Below are positions 33,201-42,644 of a DNA stretch of 64,000 bases, piece after piece. Position 1 is the first letter of the stretch. Each line of letters opens with the position of its first letter. Source of the DNA: Bacillota bacterium (GTDB taxonomy: Bacteria; Bacillota; Clostridia; Lachnospirales; Lachnospiraceae); contig JAEXGM010000255.1 in assembly GCA_023450835.1 (NCBI GenBank), forward strand, positions 1-64,000, written 5' to 3'. The notes beneath the pieces were generated by a model, which was given only the letters and a program-made list of their open reading frames with translations, was not told where the DNA came from and searched no databases. Position numbers and translations under genes: made by a program.

Positions 33201-34931
33201 CTACTCCATATAGCCGCCCTTCATGGGGGATACCGCGTGTTTTGCGTAGATGCTTAACACGCCGGTTTTATATTTAGGCTCTCTTGGGATTAAGTGCTTT
33301 CGTCTTTCCTCCAGAACATTCTCCATTTCTTCTTCTGATAGGGCCTTTCCATTTGCTCCGGCCAGTTTGAGAATACGGTTCTCTATATCCAGTAAGATCA
33401 GATCCCCTTCCTCTACAAGAGCAATGGGGCCGCCTTCTGCTGCCTCCGGTGAAACATGTCCGATGGCAGGGCCTTTTGATGCACCGGAGAAACGTCCGTC
33501 GGTGATTAAGGCAATTGATTTGCCAAGCTCGGGGTCAGAGGAAATAGCTTCTGTGGTATAGAACATCTCCGGCATACCGCTTCCCTTGGGTCCCTCATAG
33601 CGGATGATGACCGCATCGCCTGGTTTTATCGCTTTGCTTAAGACTGCTTCTATGGCCTCTTCTTCGCTGTCAAAAGGTCTTGCGGTAAGGAGTGCTTTGT
33701 GCATTTCTTTGGGAACCGCAGAATGTTTTACCACTGCCCCTTCCGGTGCCAGATTACCCTTTAATACCGCAATTGTTCCTTCTCTTCCGATGGGGTTATC
33801 ATAGGGACGAATAATATCTTCCCTTTTTAATCCTGTATCTTTCAGATAGGAATAGCATTTCTCGTAATAACCGTTCTTTTTTAGCTCTTCCAGATTCTCT
33901 CCCAGTGTTTTTCCGGTAACCGTTAATACCTCCAAATGAAGGTTCCTCTTAATTTCCTCCATTACCGCCGGCACCCCTCCTGCATAGTAGAAATACTGGG
34001 CAGGCCATTTACCGGCAGGACGTATGTCCAGGAGGTAATGTGCCCCGCGGTGAAGTCTGTCGAAGCTGTCACTATCCAGTTCAATGCCAAACTCTCTGGC
34101 AATAGAGGGCATATGAAGAAGACAGTTGGTGGAACCGGATATGGCGGCATGCACCATAACCGCATTCTCAAAGGATTTTAACGTTACAATATCTCTTGCC
34201 TTGATCCCCTCTCTGGCAAGTTTAACGACCTGTTCTCCCGCTGCCTTAGCCTGGGTCAATAAATCCTCACAGGTAGCAGGCATCAAGGCACTTCCGGGAA
34301 GCATAAGTCCCAGTGCCTCCGCCATTATCTGCATACTGGAGGCGGTCCCCATAAAGGAGCAGGCTCCACAGGAGGGACAGGCATTGTATTTATAATAATT
34401 CAGCTCTTCTTCCGATATCTCGCCGCGCCTGTACATAGCGCTGTAGGCCCCTATCTGTTCCAGCGTAAGAAGCTTCGGACCCGCATCCATTACTCCGCCT
34501 GTAACCATAATAGAGGGTATATTTACTCTTCCGATTCCCATCAGATGAGCCGGAACACCTTTATCGCAGCTCGCAACAAAGACTCCTCCGTCAAAGGGTG
34601 TTGCTCCTGCATGAATCTCAATCATATTGGCAATGGTCTCTCTGGATACCAGAGAATAGTTTATGCCGTCATGCCCCTGAGCCATACCGTCACATATATC
34701 CGTGGTAAAATATCTGGAAGCCTTAGCTCCCTCTTCTTCTATTCCCTTAACTGCCTTTTCCACCAACCCGAAAAGATGGGCGCTGCCCGGATGGCTGTCC
34801 CCAAATGTGCTCTCTATCATAATCTGAGGTTTTGATAAATCTTCAATACTCCAGCCCATCCCTCTTCTTAAAGGGTCCAGTTCCGGAGCAATCTTACGAA
34901 GTCTCTGACTTGGCAAACTTTCCAAATCCAT
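33201..34931 (-). CDS. IlvD/Edd family dehydratase
   Basis: 576 residues with the Fe-S cysteines of the family: SCDKGVPAH and NACPSCGACSFMGTASSM, plus DGRFSGASKGPAIGHVSPEA near the C-terminus. The family includes dihydroxy-acid dehydratase (valine/isoleucine synthesis), phosphogluconate dehydratase and sugar-acid dehydratases. No ilvB/C/E or sugar-acid genes adjoin it, so specificity is open. GGAGGGG lies upstream of the chosen ATG at 34931; the ATG at 34985 lacks a site. Confidence 0.88.
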   Translation of the reverse strand: MDLESLPSQRLRKIAPELDPLRRGMGWSIEDLSKPQIMIESTFGDSHPGSAHLFGLVEKAVKGIEEEGAKASRYFTTDICDGMAQGHDGINYSLVSRETIANMIEIHAGATPFDGGVFVASCDKGVPAHLMGIGRVNIPSIMVTGGVMDAGPKLLTLEQIGAYSAMYRRGEISEEELNYYKYNACPSCGACSFMGTASSMQIMAEALGLMLPGSALMPATCEDLLTQAKAAGEQVVKLAREGIKARDIVTLKSFENAVMVHAAISGSTNCLLHMPSIAREFGIELDSDSFDRLHRGAHYLLDIRPAGKWPAQYFYYAGGVPAVMEEIKRNLHLEVLTVTGKTLGENLEELKKNGYYEKCYSYLKDTGLKREDIIRPYDNPIGREGTIAVLKGNLAPEGAVVKHSAVPKEMHKALLTARPFDSEEEAIEAVLSKAIKPGDAVIIRYEGPKGSGMPEMFYTTEAISSDPELGKSIALITDGRFSGASKGPAIGHVSPEAAEGGPIALVEEGDLILLDIENRILKLAGANGKALSEEEMENVLEERRKHLIPREPKYKTGVLSIYAKHAVSPMKGGYME

Positions 34932-35013
34932 CTTATGCACTCCCCTCCTGCTTTCGCTTAAATATATCCGCCGCTGGCAAAACAATTTTACTCTTCAGTC
35001 AGCCTGGTCACTA

Positions 35014-35859
35014 TTATTCTGCGCCTTCCTTGCTTTCTTTGTCAATAGCTTCCTTATACGGAATATATCCTTGCATGCATAACGGCAGTTCCAAATGATT
35101 TGCCTCTAAAGTAATCTTATCCTTTAGAATGTCCTCCGCCGGTCCATCCTTTACAATCCGCCCTTCGGAAATCAATATTACCCTGGAACAGGTCTCAAGT
35201 ATCAAATCCAAGTCATGGGATGCTATCAGCTTTGTCAGTCTTAGCCGGTTAAGTACATTAATCAGCGTCCTGCGGTTACTGGGGTCAAGTGCTATGGAGG
35301 GTTCATCAAATAAAAGAATATCCGGTGTCATGGACAGCAGTGTGGCTATAGAAGCCATCTTCTTCTCACCGCCGGACATCTTATAGATCTGCTTGTCCTT
35401 TAAATGAGTAATTCCCATGGTCTCAAGAGCTTCCATAACTCTTTTATCAACTTCCTTCTCTTCCAGCCCATAGTTTCTCGGCGCAAAAGCAACATCCTGG
35501 TAGACGCTTTGGGTAAAAAGCTGGTTGTCGGAATCCTGGAACAAATATCCTGCATGAGCTCTTACCGCAGCTAAAGTATCCCGGTTTACCGGAATCTTAT
35601 CTATTAATACCTCTCCGGTATAAGTCGTTTCCAACCCGACCAGTATTCGAAGAAGTGTGGATTTACCTGCCCCATTGGCACCCACAATTCCCACTGCCTC
35701 CCCTTCCTTCGTGGAGAAGGTAATGTCCTTTAATATTTCGGCCCCTCTTTCATAGGAAAATGATAAATTACTGCATTCTATTAATCCTTTATATATACTG
35801 TCCTGTGAAATATTATCTTTGATATGTTTATTCGAATCTTTTCCTTTTGCCATCCACAT
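35014..35859 (-). CDS. Ni/Co ECF transporter ATPase (NikO/CbiO)
   Basis: Walker A GIVGANGAGKST, Q-loop LFQDSDNQLFTQSVYQDVAF (typical of ECF ATPases), signature MSGGEKKM and Walker B LLFDEPSIALD. It powers metal uptake with NikQ and the NikMN protein encoded upstream. The last 30 residues are a variable acidic tail. It is the third gene of the metal-importer cluster. Confidence 0.9.
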   Translation of the reverse strand: MWMAKGKDSNKHIKDNISQDSIYKGLIECSNLSFSYERGAEILKDITFSTKEGEAVGIVGANGAGKSTLLRILVGLETTYTGEVLIDKIPVNRDTLAAVRAHAGYLFQDSDNQLFTQSVYQDVAFAPRNYGLEEKEVDKRVMEALETMGITHLKDKQIYKMSGGEKKMASIATLLSMTPDILLFDEPSIALDPSNRRTLINVLNRLRLTKLIASHDLDLILETCSRVILISEGRIVKDGPAEDILKDKITLEANHLELPLCMQGYIPYKEAIDKESKEGAE

Positions 35860-35988
35860 AGTAAATCCGCCCTTTCCGGTACCTGCAATCTTTTGACCTC
35901 AACCATAAATTGATGTAATGTACTCACCAAAAGCCCTGTTTCCATACTTTTTCTGCACTTTTTTCAAAACTGTCCGGTGTCCGGTATC

Positions 35989-36774
35989 TTACCGAATCAA
36001 TATCTTTATTCCAATAAAAAGTGCCGCAAATATCCCAAGCCATAAAACCAAATAGGCATAATCTTTATCCTGTGCCCTGGTTTTCTTAATATAAGTAAAT
36101 TCTCCGTTAAATCCTCGCAGCAACATGCTTTCATATAGATTACCTGCCCTGTCGATGGAACGGAGCAGCAGTTGTCCAAGGAGAGAGCCCCATATCTTAT
36201 ATCTCACGCCCTTTTCCCCGGGAGCTCTTAAGGAATATGCCTGGTACACATCATTGGCCTCTGCCATTAACACCGTAATATAGCGATAGGTAAGCAAAAA
36301 CTGTGTAACCAGCAGATTAGGTATGCGCAGAAGCCTTAATGCATAACAGATACCATCAATACCCGTAGTGGCAATCAAAAGAAAAGAAGCTGAGATGCAA
36401 TACATCCCTTTTAAGAACAGCGTAACCATGGAAATTACTCCTCCGGATATACCAACGCTTCCAAGAAAGAATACAGGTGTTCTGTCAAAAATAGGGTTGA
36501 ATATTCCTATAAAAATAAGCAGCGGAATAAGTCCGCTTATCTTCTTCAGGCATGTTTTAAGCGATATCTCTGAAAGTTTTAACAGAATAAAAGGATATAT
36601 TATGAACGGAAACAACCCAACGAGATTATATCTCTGAAAAGAAACTACCGTTATCATATATGTCAGGGTAACAACCAGTTTCACCAAAGGGTGTACTCTG
36701 TTAACTTCCGTCTTTCTCTCTGCCATTTCCTCCAATTCGTGAACGGCAAATATTGCATCTGTAATTTTAGCCAT
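35989..36774 (-). CDS. Ni/Co ECF transporter T-component (NikQ/CbiQ)
   Basis: 261 residues with about five transmembrane segments and the Ala-Arg-Gly-type coupling motifs seen here as SLRAPGEKG and LLRGFNGEF, which contact the ATPase. It scaffolds the NikMN substrate-binding unit. It lies between the S-component and ATPase genes in the usual order. Confidence 0.9.
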   Translation of the reverse strand: MAKITDAIFAVHELEEMAERKTEVNRVHPLVKLVVTLTYMITVVSFQRYNLVGLFPFIIYPFILLKLSEISLKTCLKKISGLIPLLIFIGIFNPIFDRTPVFFLGSVGISGGVISMVTLFLKGMYCISASFLLIATTGIDGICYALRLLRIPNLLVTQFLLTYRYITVLMAEANDVYQAYSLRAPGEKGVRYKIWGSLLGQLLLRSIDRAGNLYESMLLRGFNGEFTYIKKTRAQDKDYAYLVLWLGIFAALFIGIKILIR

Positions 36775-36921
36775 AAACTTATGTCCTTTCCGTCACCTGC
36801 AGACTATGGGCAATGCGTCTGAGAGGATTACCTCACTTCTCATGAAATGCAGGAAGAGGAAGGCAGTTCCTCCAATAGAAGAAGCTGCCTTCCCGATAAA
36901 TGATTCCTATGTTATCTGATT

Positions 36922-37923
36922 TTATTCTGCCGTGCTGTCTTTTCTTCGAAACATCTTAAACAGAACACTGCAGCCAATGGTAAGTACAGCTACAATTCCG
37001 GCTCCGATAATTCCGGAAAAGGAGGTTCCAACAGGAGAATTACTGTCCGGGAAGGAATAGTCCGGCAGGATTGCGGTCTTTTCCTGTATTTTTTCCGCTG
37101 ATTGCACGGTATCCGCATACTTATCCTTTGTAGCCAGCTCTGTTTTTCCCGTGATTTTCTCAATGGACCACTCAAGGCCGTCCGGATGCTGTGACGCTGC
37201 AAGGGATAAGCCTCCACCGATCAAAAGCACTGCGATTCCCAGAATCACCATTACCTTTTGAAAACTATAGCTTCCTTCCGGTGCATCTTTTTGAATCAGC
37301 TCCGGCCTTGTATTATACAGGAAGATTACAACTGCCCCTGTTATCAGTCCTTCTACGGTGCCGATGGCAAGATGAATAGGCTGCATCAGCGCTAAAAACT
37401 GTCCGAAAGACAAAGCGGTAATACCGGAGAACAAGGTCTCCAGAGTCACACTGAACGCTCCCATCTGAAGACTTATTACGCTTCCTAAAACAGAAGCTAT
37501 CATTATCCTTTTTCTATTTATTGTCTTTCCGGTAAGAGGACGGTAGATTAAAAGATATCCCACAAAACATCCATAGAAAGCCATATTCCATATGTTAGCT
37601 CCCAGCGCCAATAACCCTCCGTCTGCAAATAACAGGCATTGTATCAGCAGAACCGATACCATGGACAGGAAGCCGGCATAGGGTCCCAGTAATATGGATA
37701 AAAGCAGACCGCCGCATAAGTGTCCGCTGGAGCCGGTGCCGGGAATCGTAAAATTAATCATCTGTGCAGCAAAAACAAAGGCTGACATAATTCCCATGGT
37801 CGGTATTTTTTTCGGGTCATTTTCAAGTCTTACTTTTTTAATTGAATACGCCGTTGTCACACCGGAAGCAGCATACATAGTCGCTGCTACAGCGGGTGCA
37901 ATAAGAGCATCTGCCATATGCAT
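36922..37923 (-). CDS. Ni/Co ECF S-component, NikM-NikN fusion
   Basis: 333 residues. It starts MHMADALIAP, keeping the essential second-position His that inserts into the metal site of CbiM/NikM. It has about seven transmembrane segments, then from about residue 230 a NikN/CbiN-like part: one helix, an extracellular loop and a last helix followed by MFRRK. It binds Ni2+ or Co2+. A promoter with a G-tract operator precedes it; a His-rich regulator gene lies upstream. Confidence 0.9.
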   Translation of the reverse strand: MHMADALIAPAVAATMYAASGVTTAYSIKKVRLENDPKKIPTMGIMSAFVFAAQMINFTIPGTGSSGHLCGGLLLSILLGPYAGFLSMVSVLLIQCLLFADGGLLALGANIWNMAFYGCFVGYLLIYRPLTGKTINRKRIMIASVLGSVISLQMGAFSVTLETLFSGITALSFGQFLALMQPIHLAIGTVEGLITGAVVIFLYNTRPELIQKDAPEGSYSFQKVMVILGIAVLLIGGGLSLAASQHPDGLEWSIEKITGKTELATKDKYADTVQSAEKIQEKTAILPDYSFPDSNSPVGTSFSGIIGAGIVAVLTIGCSVLFKMFRRKDSTAE

Positions 37924-37958
37924 AACGAAAATCTCCTTATGTTTAATAATCTATATGA

Positions 37959-37986
37959 ATTATAGCGGACCTCCGGCTAAAAACAA
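37959..37986 (-). promoter_or_regulatory. Promoter of the metal importer
   Basis: On the minus strand TTGTTT (37986-37981), a 16-base spacer, then a perfect TATAAT (37964-37959), with AAGGAG and the start codon 36-40 bases further on. Confidence 0.7.
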
Positions 37987-37987
37987 G

Positions 37988-38006
37988 CCTGTGGGGGGGA
38001 TATTTA
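37988..38006. promoter_or_regulatory. Candidate CsoR/RcnR-type operator
   Basis: A run of seven Gs (37993-37999) flanked by CCTGT and ATATTTAT lies just upstream of the -35 box. CsoR/RcnR-family repressors recognise G-tracts flanked by AT-rich inverted bases, and such a regulator is encoded next door. The site is inferred. Confidence 0.5.
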
Positions 38007-38094
38007 TGCAAAAAAATTTAAAATATTTCAGGCTGGTATTTATAGGCATTAGCTAGAGCCAACAGGCAGGATACTTTATTTTAAGACATAAAAT

Positions 38095-38119
38095 ATGCCC
38101 CGGATGGGGATAGGGGCAT
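38095..38119 (-). terminator. Terminator of the CsoR/RcnR-type gene
   Basis: ATGCCCC and GGGGCAT arms (38095-38101, 38113-38119), followed by ATTTTATGTCTT on the minus strand, just after the regulator's stop. Confidence 0.6.
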
Positions 38120-38135
38120 GTTTATCGTTCTCTAT

Positions 38136-38504
38136 TTACTTAATAAATCTGTCAATCGCTTTGTTGAGATTCTCTATGGAAGTTTTGTCTCCCGATTCAA
38201 TGGCATCCACAATACAATTTTGTATATGGTCTTCCAGTATTATCTTTCCTGTGCTGTTAAGAGCGGCAATTACTGCCGAAAGCTGGATGAGTACCTCACT
38301 GCAATCCTTTCCGTCCTCAATCATCCGTTTTACGGATTCCAAATGGCCGGATGCACGGGATAACCGGTTTAAGACTGCCTTTGTATTTTGGTGGCTGTGT
38401 TTATGTTCTCCGCCATCCTCATGGGTGTGAGTATAGCTTGTGCCGCCTTCCAGGATATGTGCATGCACTTTCTTACTGAGCCGTGCAGTGGTTTTCTTCT
38501 CCAT
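38136..38504 (-). CDS. His-rich CsoR/RcnR-family metal sensor
   Basis: 122 residues: an all-helical DUF156 repressor (HLESVKRMIEDGKDCSEVLI, AALNSTGKIILEDHIQNCI). Metal ligands Cys68, His93 and Cys97 give the Cys-His-Cys set. Before it lies a tail with a dense His cluster (residues 26-38, THTHEDGGEHKHSH), as in nickel sensors of the InrS type. It probably controls the NikMN-Q-O importer through the G-tract site. Copper sensing remains possible from the ligand set alone. Confidence 0.88.
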   Translation of the reverse strand: MEKKTTARLSKKVHAHILEGGTSYTHTHEDGGEHKHSHQNTKAVLNRLSRASGHLESVKRMIEDGKDCSEVLIQLSAVIAALNSTGKIILEDHIQNCIVDAIESGDKTSIENLNKAIDRFIK

Positions 38505-38627
38505 TTCTTTTCCTTTCTAATAAAAAGGATTCTTTCCTTTATTATGATACATCAGCGGCAGTTCCAGAGCCTCCATTAGCTGATATTAATTCTATCATAA
38601 CATACTTTTTGGAAAAGCAACAGATTT

Positions 38628-39575
38628 TTATAATGCCAGGCCTTCTTCCTCTTTACAGCCAAGCATCAGATTCAGACATTGAATGGCAGCGCCGGAAGCT
38701 CCTTTACCCAGGTTGTCAAACTGTGCGGATAAGACAATCCTGTCCTTATTACCGGTAACATATATCTTAAGCCCATCCCAGCCGGAACAGTCATTACCGC
38801 TTAAGAAACCGTGCTTCTCAGACTCTGCTCCAAAGGGCATGACTTTAATAAAGAGCTCATTCTTGTAATATTCCTTCAAAAACTCCTGTACACCTTCCGG
38901 CGTCTGAACTCCCTTTAGCATATCCATATAGAAGGGAACCGAGACCAGCATCCCGCTGTAATAGTCCGCTACAATAGGAGAGAATAAAGGCTCTCTCTTA
39001 AGTCCGGTTATATACTTCATCTCTTTCAGGTGCTTATGCTGCTGATTTAAGGCATATTCTCTGGGGGCATCGTATTCTGCCAGGCGGTCATCTTCCTCAT
39101 ACTCTGCAATCATTTTCTTTCCCCCGCCGCTGTATCCCGTAAGAGAGAAACTGCTAACGGGGCAATCCTCAGGAAGAATTCCCTTATTTACCAGCGGATA
39201 TAGTAAGGAAATAAAGCCTGTTGCATGGCAGCCGGGTACACTGATACGTTTGCCTTTTTGAATCTTAGTCTTGTATTCTTTGGAAAGCTCCGGAAAACCG
39301 TATGCCCATTCATTGTCTGTTCTGTGGGCTGTTGAAGTATCTATAATTTTAACGTTTTCATTTTCTACCATAGCCACAGCTTCTTTTGCAGCAGCATCGG
39401 GCAGACAAAGAAAGGTAATATCGGAGGCATTGATGAGCCTTTTTCTTTCCGTTTCATCCTTTCTCAATTCCGAAGATATGGTCAGTATCTCCAGATCCTG
39501 ACGATTCTGAAAGCGCTCATGTATGCGAAGACCGGTCGTACCTTCACTTCCGTCTACAAATATTTTAGTTTTCAT
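38628..39575 (-). CDS. argC: N-acetyl-gamma-glutamyl-phosphate reductase (type 2)
   Basis: 315 residues, the short ArgC type: IFVDGSEGTTGLRIHERF (NADP-binding), catalytic Cys in ISVPGCHATGF, and SLTGYSGGGKKMI. It reduces N-acetylglutamyl-phosphate in arginine synthesis. No other arg genes adjoin it. GGAGGTAC precedes the start. An ARG-box-like site overlaps its promoter, so arginine control by an ArgR/AhrC protein is likely. Confidence 0.93.
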   Translation of the reverse strand: MKTKIFVDGSEGTTGLRIHERFQNRQDLEILTISSELRKDETERKRLINASDITFLCLPDAAAKEAVAMVENENVKIIDTSTAHRTDNEWAYGFPELSKEYKTKIQKGKRISVPGCHATGFISLLYPLVNKGILPEDCPVSSFSLTGYSGGGKKMIAEYEEDDRLAEYDAPREYALNQQHKHLKEMKYITGLKREPLFSPIVADYYSGMLVSVPFYMDMLKGVQTPEGVQEFLKEYYKNELFIKVMPFGAESEKHGFLSGNDCSGWDGLKIYVTGNKDRIVLSAQFDNLGKGASGAAIQCLNLMLGCKEEEGLAL

Positions 39576-39596
39576 TTATAGTACCTCCTCTGGGAC

Positions 39597-39624
39597 ATTA
39601 TATTATATATGAATATTTATTCAA
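39597..39624 (-). promoter_or_regulatory. argC promoter with ARG box
   Basis: TTGAAT (39624-39619), a 16-base spacer and TATAAT (39602-39597) on the minus strand. The sequence TGAATATTTATTCA (39610-39623) fits the ArgR/AhrC half-sites TGAAT-N4-ATTCA exactly and covers the -35 element, as expected for repression by arginine. Confidence 0.72.
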
Positions 39625-39858
39625 TTTTAGTTCAATGGTGCTTTTGTAACCGGTCTTAAATTATAAGTTTTACCAGGCTATCCATATCTAACATATTATT
39701 AACTTCAACTACTAATTCGTAATATTGATTATTATAACACTTATATATTTTTCTGCAACACAAAATTTATTTTTATTCATTATAATTGCAATATTTAAAT
39801 TATTATTCATACCAACCTTATTTATAAGTTTCCTGATTGGATTAAGAAGAATTAAAAA

Positions 39859-39892
39859 AGCTCAGCCTCAGAATTACCTCTGAGACTGAGCT
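39859..39892 (-). terminator. Terminator of the phosphatase gene cluster
   Basis: A 14-bp stem with one mismatch (AGCTCAGcCTCAGA with TCTGAGaCTGAGCT), followed by TTTTTTAATT on the minus strand. Confidence 0.9.
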
Positions 39893-39895
39893 GCC

Positions 39896-40453
39896 TTACA
39901 CCCACCCAAAACATTGAAACTCCTTATTGTACTCAACTTCCAAGACTTCCCCATATGCAATTACATCTATCCCTGCATACCTTCGAATAACTCCCCCGTG
40001 TGCGACAACAACTATCTTCTCATATCCAAGATCATAGTACTTATCCATTACAGGTTTCGTGCGTTTGATAATTTCAGAAATCGTCTCCCATTTTTTAGTT
40101 TCGCCCTGCGGATATTCCCCACGGCACTTAATGAATTCTTTATGTAATTTTGAATTCTCTTCTTCTCCCTTTACCCGAAAAGTCTTATCCGGAAGGAATT
40201 CATGTAAATCAATTTCCACCAGGATATCCAAGTCAGCATTTTTAGATATAATAGCCGCCGTGTACAATGCCCTTGTATAGGGTGAAGCTACAATTATCTG
40301 ACTGCCCTGCAGCAGCGGACTCTTAGAAGCCTCTTTCGCCTGGGCTATCCCAAGCGCTGTTAATGGAGCCATATCTCTTCCCATCCCAATAAACCCTTTT
40401 TCATCCACGTAGGTTTTGTCCGGTTCCCCGTGTCTTACGAATACAATCTTCAT
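39896..40453 (-). CDS. Histidine phosphatase family protein
   Basis: 185 residues with the phosphoglycerate-mutase-like RHG motif (FVRHGEPDK), ASPYTRALYTA and the second catalytic VVAHGGVIR. A phosphatase acting on a small phosphorylated metabolite is likely; no substrate can be given. It ends a run of minus-strand genes (GNAT, sugar reductase, cupin, phosphatase) that look like a loose operon, with a strong terminator right after the stop. Confidence 0.88.
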   Translation of the reverse strand: MKIVFVRHGEPDKTYVDEKGFIGMGRDMAPLTALGIAQAKEASKSPLLQGSQIIVASPYTRALYTAAIISKNADLDILVEIDLHEFLPDKTFRVKGEEENSKLHKEFIKCRGEYPQGETKKWETISEIIKRTKPVMDKYYDLGYEKIVVVAHGGVIRRYAGIDVIAYGEVLEVEYNKEFQCFGWV

Positions 40454-40481
40454 ATTAATAACTTCCCCCTATAAATCGCTT

Positions 40482-40949
40482 CTATTCCTTCAGATTCGGC
40501 TCCGATGTCCACGATTGGTCTATGGCTGAGCCTCCAAAACTGCGGTGTTGTTCATTTGATTTTTGTAAATACATATCTTCATCCGGATAGTAACAAGTAT
40601 CTTCCTTCTCATTTGTTCCAACATCTAGAATAACCAGATTCTCACTGCCAGAGTTATAAAATGTATGAGCAATATTTTGTGCTGCCGGCTTTGCAAAAAA
40701 ATCCCCCTGCCTTACGGGCAATTCCTTGTCGTTCAGACGCAAAGTACCGGTACCTGAAAGGATTATAAAAAATTCTTCCTGCTGGGAATGACTATGGTAC
40801 TTAGTGCTGTAAGCATTTGGCGGAACAGAATCAATATTTACATAAATTTTTTGGCTGCCTGCTGCTGCACCTAACGATTTTGTGATTAATCCAACAGAAT
40901 CCTGCCAGATATATTCATCCGGAAACAGATTAACGTTTTTTATTTCCAT
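40482..40949 (-). CDS. Cupin-domain protein
   Basis: 155 residues with cupin motif 1 (KYHSHSQQEEFFIILSGTG) and motif 2 (RQGDFFAKPAAQNIAHTFYN), carrying the His/Glu metal ligands. The C-terminal 35 residues are polar. The substrate is unknown; the dTDP-4-dehydrorhamnose reductase-like gene 14 bases upstream hints at sugar chemistry. Confidence 0.82.
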   Translation of the reverse strand: MEIKNVNLFPDEYIWQDSVGLITKSLGAAAGSQKIYVNIDSVPPNAYSTKYHSHSQQEEFFIILSGTGTLRLNDKELPVRQGDFFAKPAAQNIAHTFYNSGSENLVILDVGTNEKEDTCYYPDEDMYLQKSNEQHRSFGGSAIDQSWTSEPNLKE

Positions 40950-40963
40950 TTAGTTCTCCTTTG

Positions 40964-41824
40964 CTAAATTGATGGCTGATTCTCGTCGTATTCTTCTAAA
41001 AATCTCTTCAAAGCAATTTTCCATTCAGGCAATAATTCAAATCCGTTTTCCACCAGCTTGCTTTTATCCATTCGGCTATTAAAAGGCCTCTTTGCTTTTG
41101 CCCCATACTCTTCGCTGGTTATTGGAATAATATCAATTGTTTTGTGCGTTTGCTTGAATATTTCTTGAGCAAATTCATACCAGGAGCAGAAACCCTCATT
41201 TGAAACATTGTACTTTCCATATTTATTTGTCTGAATCAGCTCCACCAAAGTTTTAGCAGCGTCCACGGTATACGTGGGAGAGCCAATCTGGTCTGAAACC
41301 ACCTTTATTTTATTCTGAGTTTCAGCAAGTCTCAGCATAGACTTAACAAAATTTTTTCCGTTAATTCCATATATCCACGAAACTCTGACTATAAAATATT
41401 TATCCAGCAGCTCCTCTACTACCACTTCTCCCTGATACTTACTTTTTCCATACCGGCTGACCGGTTTTCTTTCAGCCTCTGCTTTCCACGGTTCTATGCC
41501 ATCACCGCCGAACACATAATCCGTGCTTACATATAATAGGGTAATATCGTATTTATTGCATGCCAATGCAAGGTTTCTTGTTCCCTCTGCATTGATTAAA
41601 TTACATTTATCTGCTTCGTCTTCTGCCTTATCGACCGCAGTGTAGCCGGCACAATGAATAATTACAGTTGGCATTATATCACCTATCTTCTGGAAAACAG
41701 CCTTCTGAACGGTTATATCACAGTCTTTTGAACCGATGCCGACGGCATCTATGCTTCTTTTCTTCAGTTCTTTCAAAATGTCATAGCCTAACTGCCCGGT
41801 CGCCCCTGTTACTAAAACCTTCAT
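40964..41824 (-). CDS. dTDP-4-dehydrorhamnose reductase-like (RfbD/RmlD)
   Basis: A 286-residue extended short-chain dehydrogenase: VTGATGQLGYDI at the N-terminus, HCAGYTAVDKAEDE, STDYVFGGDG, catalytic SRYGKSKYQGE (Tyr-x-x-x-Lys) and PTYTVDAAKTL. The family reduces dTDP-4-dehydrorhamnose to dTDP-rhamnose. The rmlA, rmlB and rmlC genes are not in the window, so it could be a related nucleotide-sugar reductase. GGAAAGGTC lies upstream. Confidence 0.88.
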   Translation of the reverse strand: MKVLVTGATGQLGYDILKELKKRSIDAVGIGSKDCDITVQKAVFQKIGDIMPTVIIHCAGYTAVDKAEDEADKCNLINAEGTRNLALACNKYDITLLYVSTDYVFGGDGIEPWKAEAERKPVSRYGKSKYQGEVVVEELLDKYFIVRVSWIYGINGKNFVKSMLRLAETQNKIKVVSDQIGSPTYTVDAAKTLVELIQTNKYGKYNVSNEGFCSWYEFAQEIFKQTHKTIDIIPITSEEYGAKAKRPFNSRMDKSKLVENGFELLPEWKIALKRFLEEYDENQPSI

Positions 41825-41951
41825 TTATTCTTGACCTTTCCTATATAAGATAGATGTACACTAAAAATTTTTTCCACCTGAAATCTTTCCTTAACCAACC
41901 CGCAATTTATAATTATCTCCCTATAATCAACCCAGATTGTAAGGCAGCCAA

Positions 41952-42644
41952 TTAAAACATCCAATAAATGCTGCTCTCAGATATATTAAAGCCAAGCTTC
42001 CTTTGCAATGCCATGGACTTTGTATTATTTACTTCAACCTGCGCATAAGGGATGGCTCCCATAGCAAGGATTTTGTTCACCATATAACTTTCAAGAACTG
42101 TGCCATAACCCTGACACCTGTATTCAGGAAATATTTCCAGCAGCCCTATACTGCCTTCTAAGTGAGTGCCAACAAAGCCTATTAGTGCTTCATCCTTATA
42201 ACCGCCATATATGCTGCCACCTTTCAGAAGAGCTTTAATTTCTGTATCCGATAACAAATTATAATGTTCCAATATCGTATCCATATGACTGATATCTAAT
42301 TGCCTTACTTCTATTTTATTATCTATATCCAGTTTACTCTTGCACATATAAGCAGCTTGAAGACATTCAAGTTTATTGTTTAACCCATATTTATTTGATA
42401 TATAATCTACCATAAAATGCTGATGTGCTACAATAAGATTACATTCAGGCACACTTCTAAGTACTTCTTGCCCTTTTTCAAATGAATCTGCAGATATCAT
42501 ATATGCATTGCTTTTTAATTCTTTTACTAATACGCAATCTGAATCAGCATATAATATATCTGCTGTATTCCTGTTAATAGGCTCCGTCATTCCAATATGT
42601 AACAACTGATTTTTCATCAGGTACTTCATTGCTTTATCTTTCAT
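41952..42644 (-). CDS. GNAT family N-acetyltransferase
   Basis: 230 residues. The C-terminal half is a GNAT domain: LIGFVGTHLEGSIGLLEIFPEY, acetyl-CoA loop RCQGYGTVLESYMVN, and VEVNNTKSMALQRKLGFN. The N-terminal 110 residues form a separate module. The acceptor substrate is unknown. It is the first of the loosely grouped minus-strand genes ending at 39896. Confidence 0.85.
   Translation of the reverse strand: MKDKAMKYLMKNQLLHIGMTEPINRNTADILYADSDCVLVKELKSNAYMISADSFEKGQEVLRSVPECNLIVAHQHFMVDYISNKYGLNNKLECLQAAYMCKSKLDIDNKIEVRQLDISHMDTILEHYNLLSDTEIKALLKGGSIYGGYKDEALIGFVGTHLEGSIGLLEIFPEYRCQGYGTVLESYMVNKILAMGAIPYAQVEVNNTKSMALQRKLGFNISESSIYWMF

Noticed and set aside
33201..34931. Naming the dehydratase ilvD
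   Set aside because: The cluster cysteines fit the whole IlvD/Edd family, and no branched-chain synthesis gene is near, so a specific symbol would overstate the evidence.
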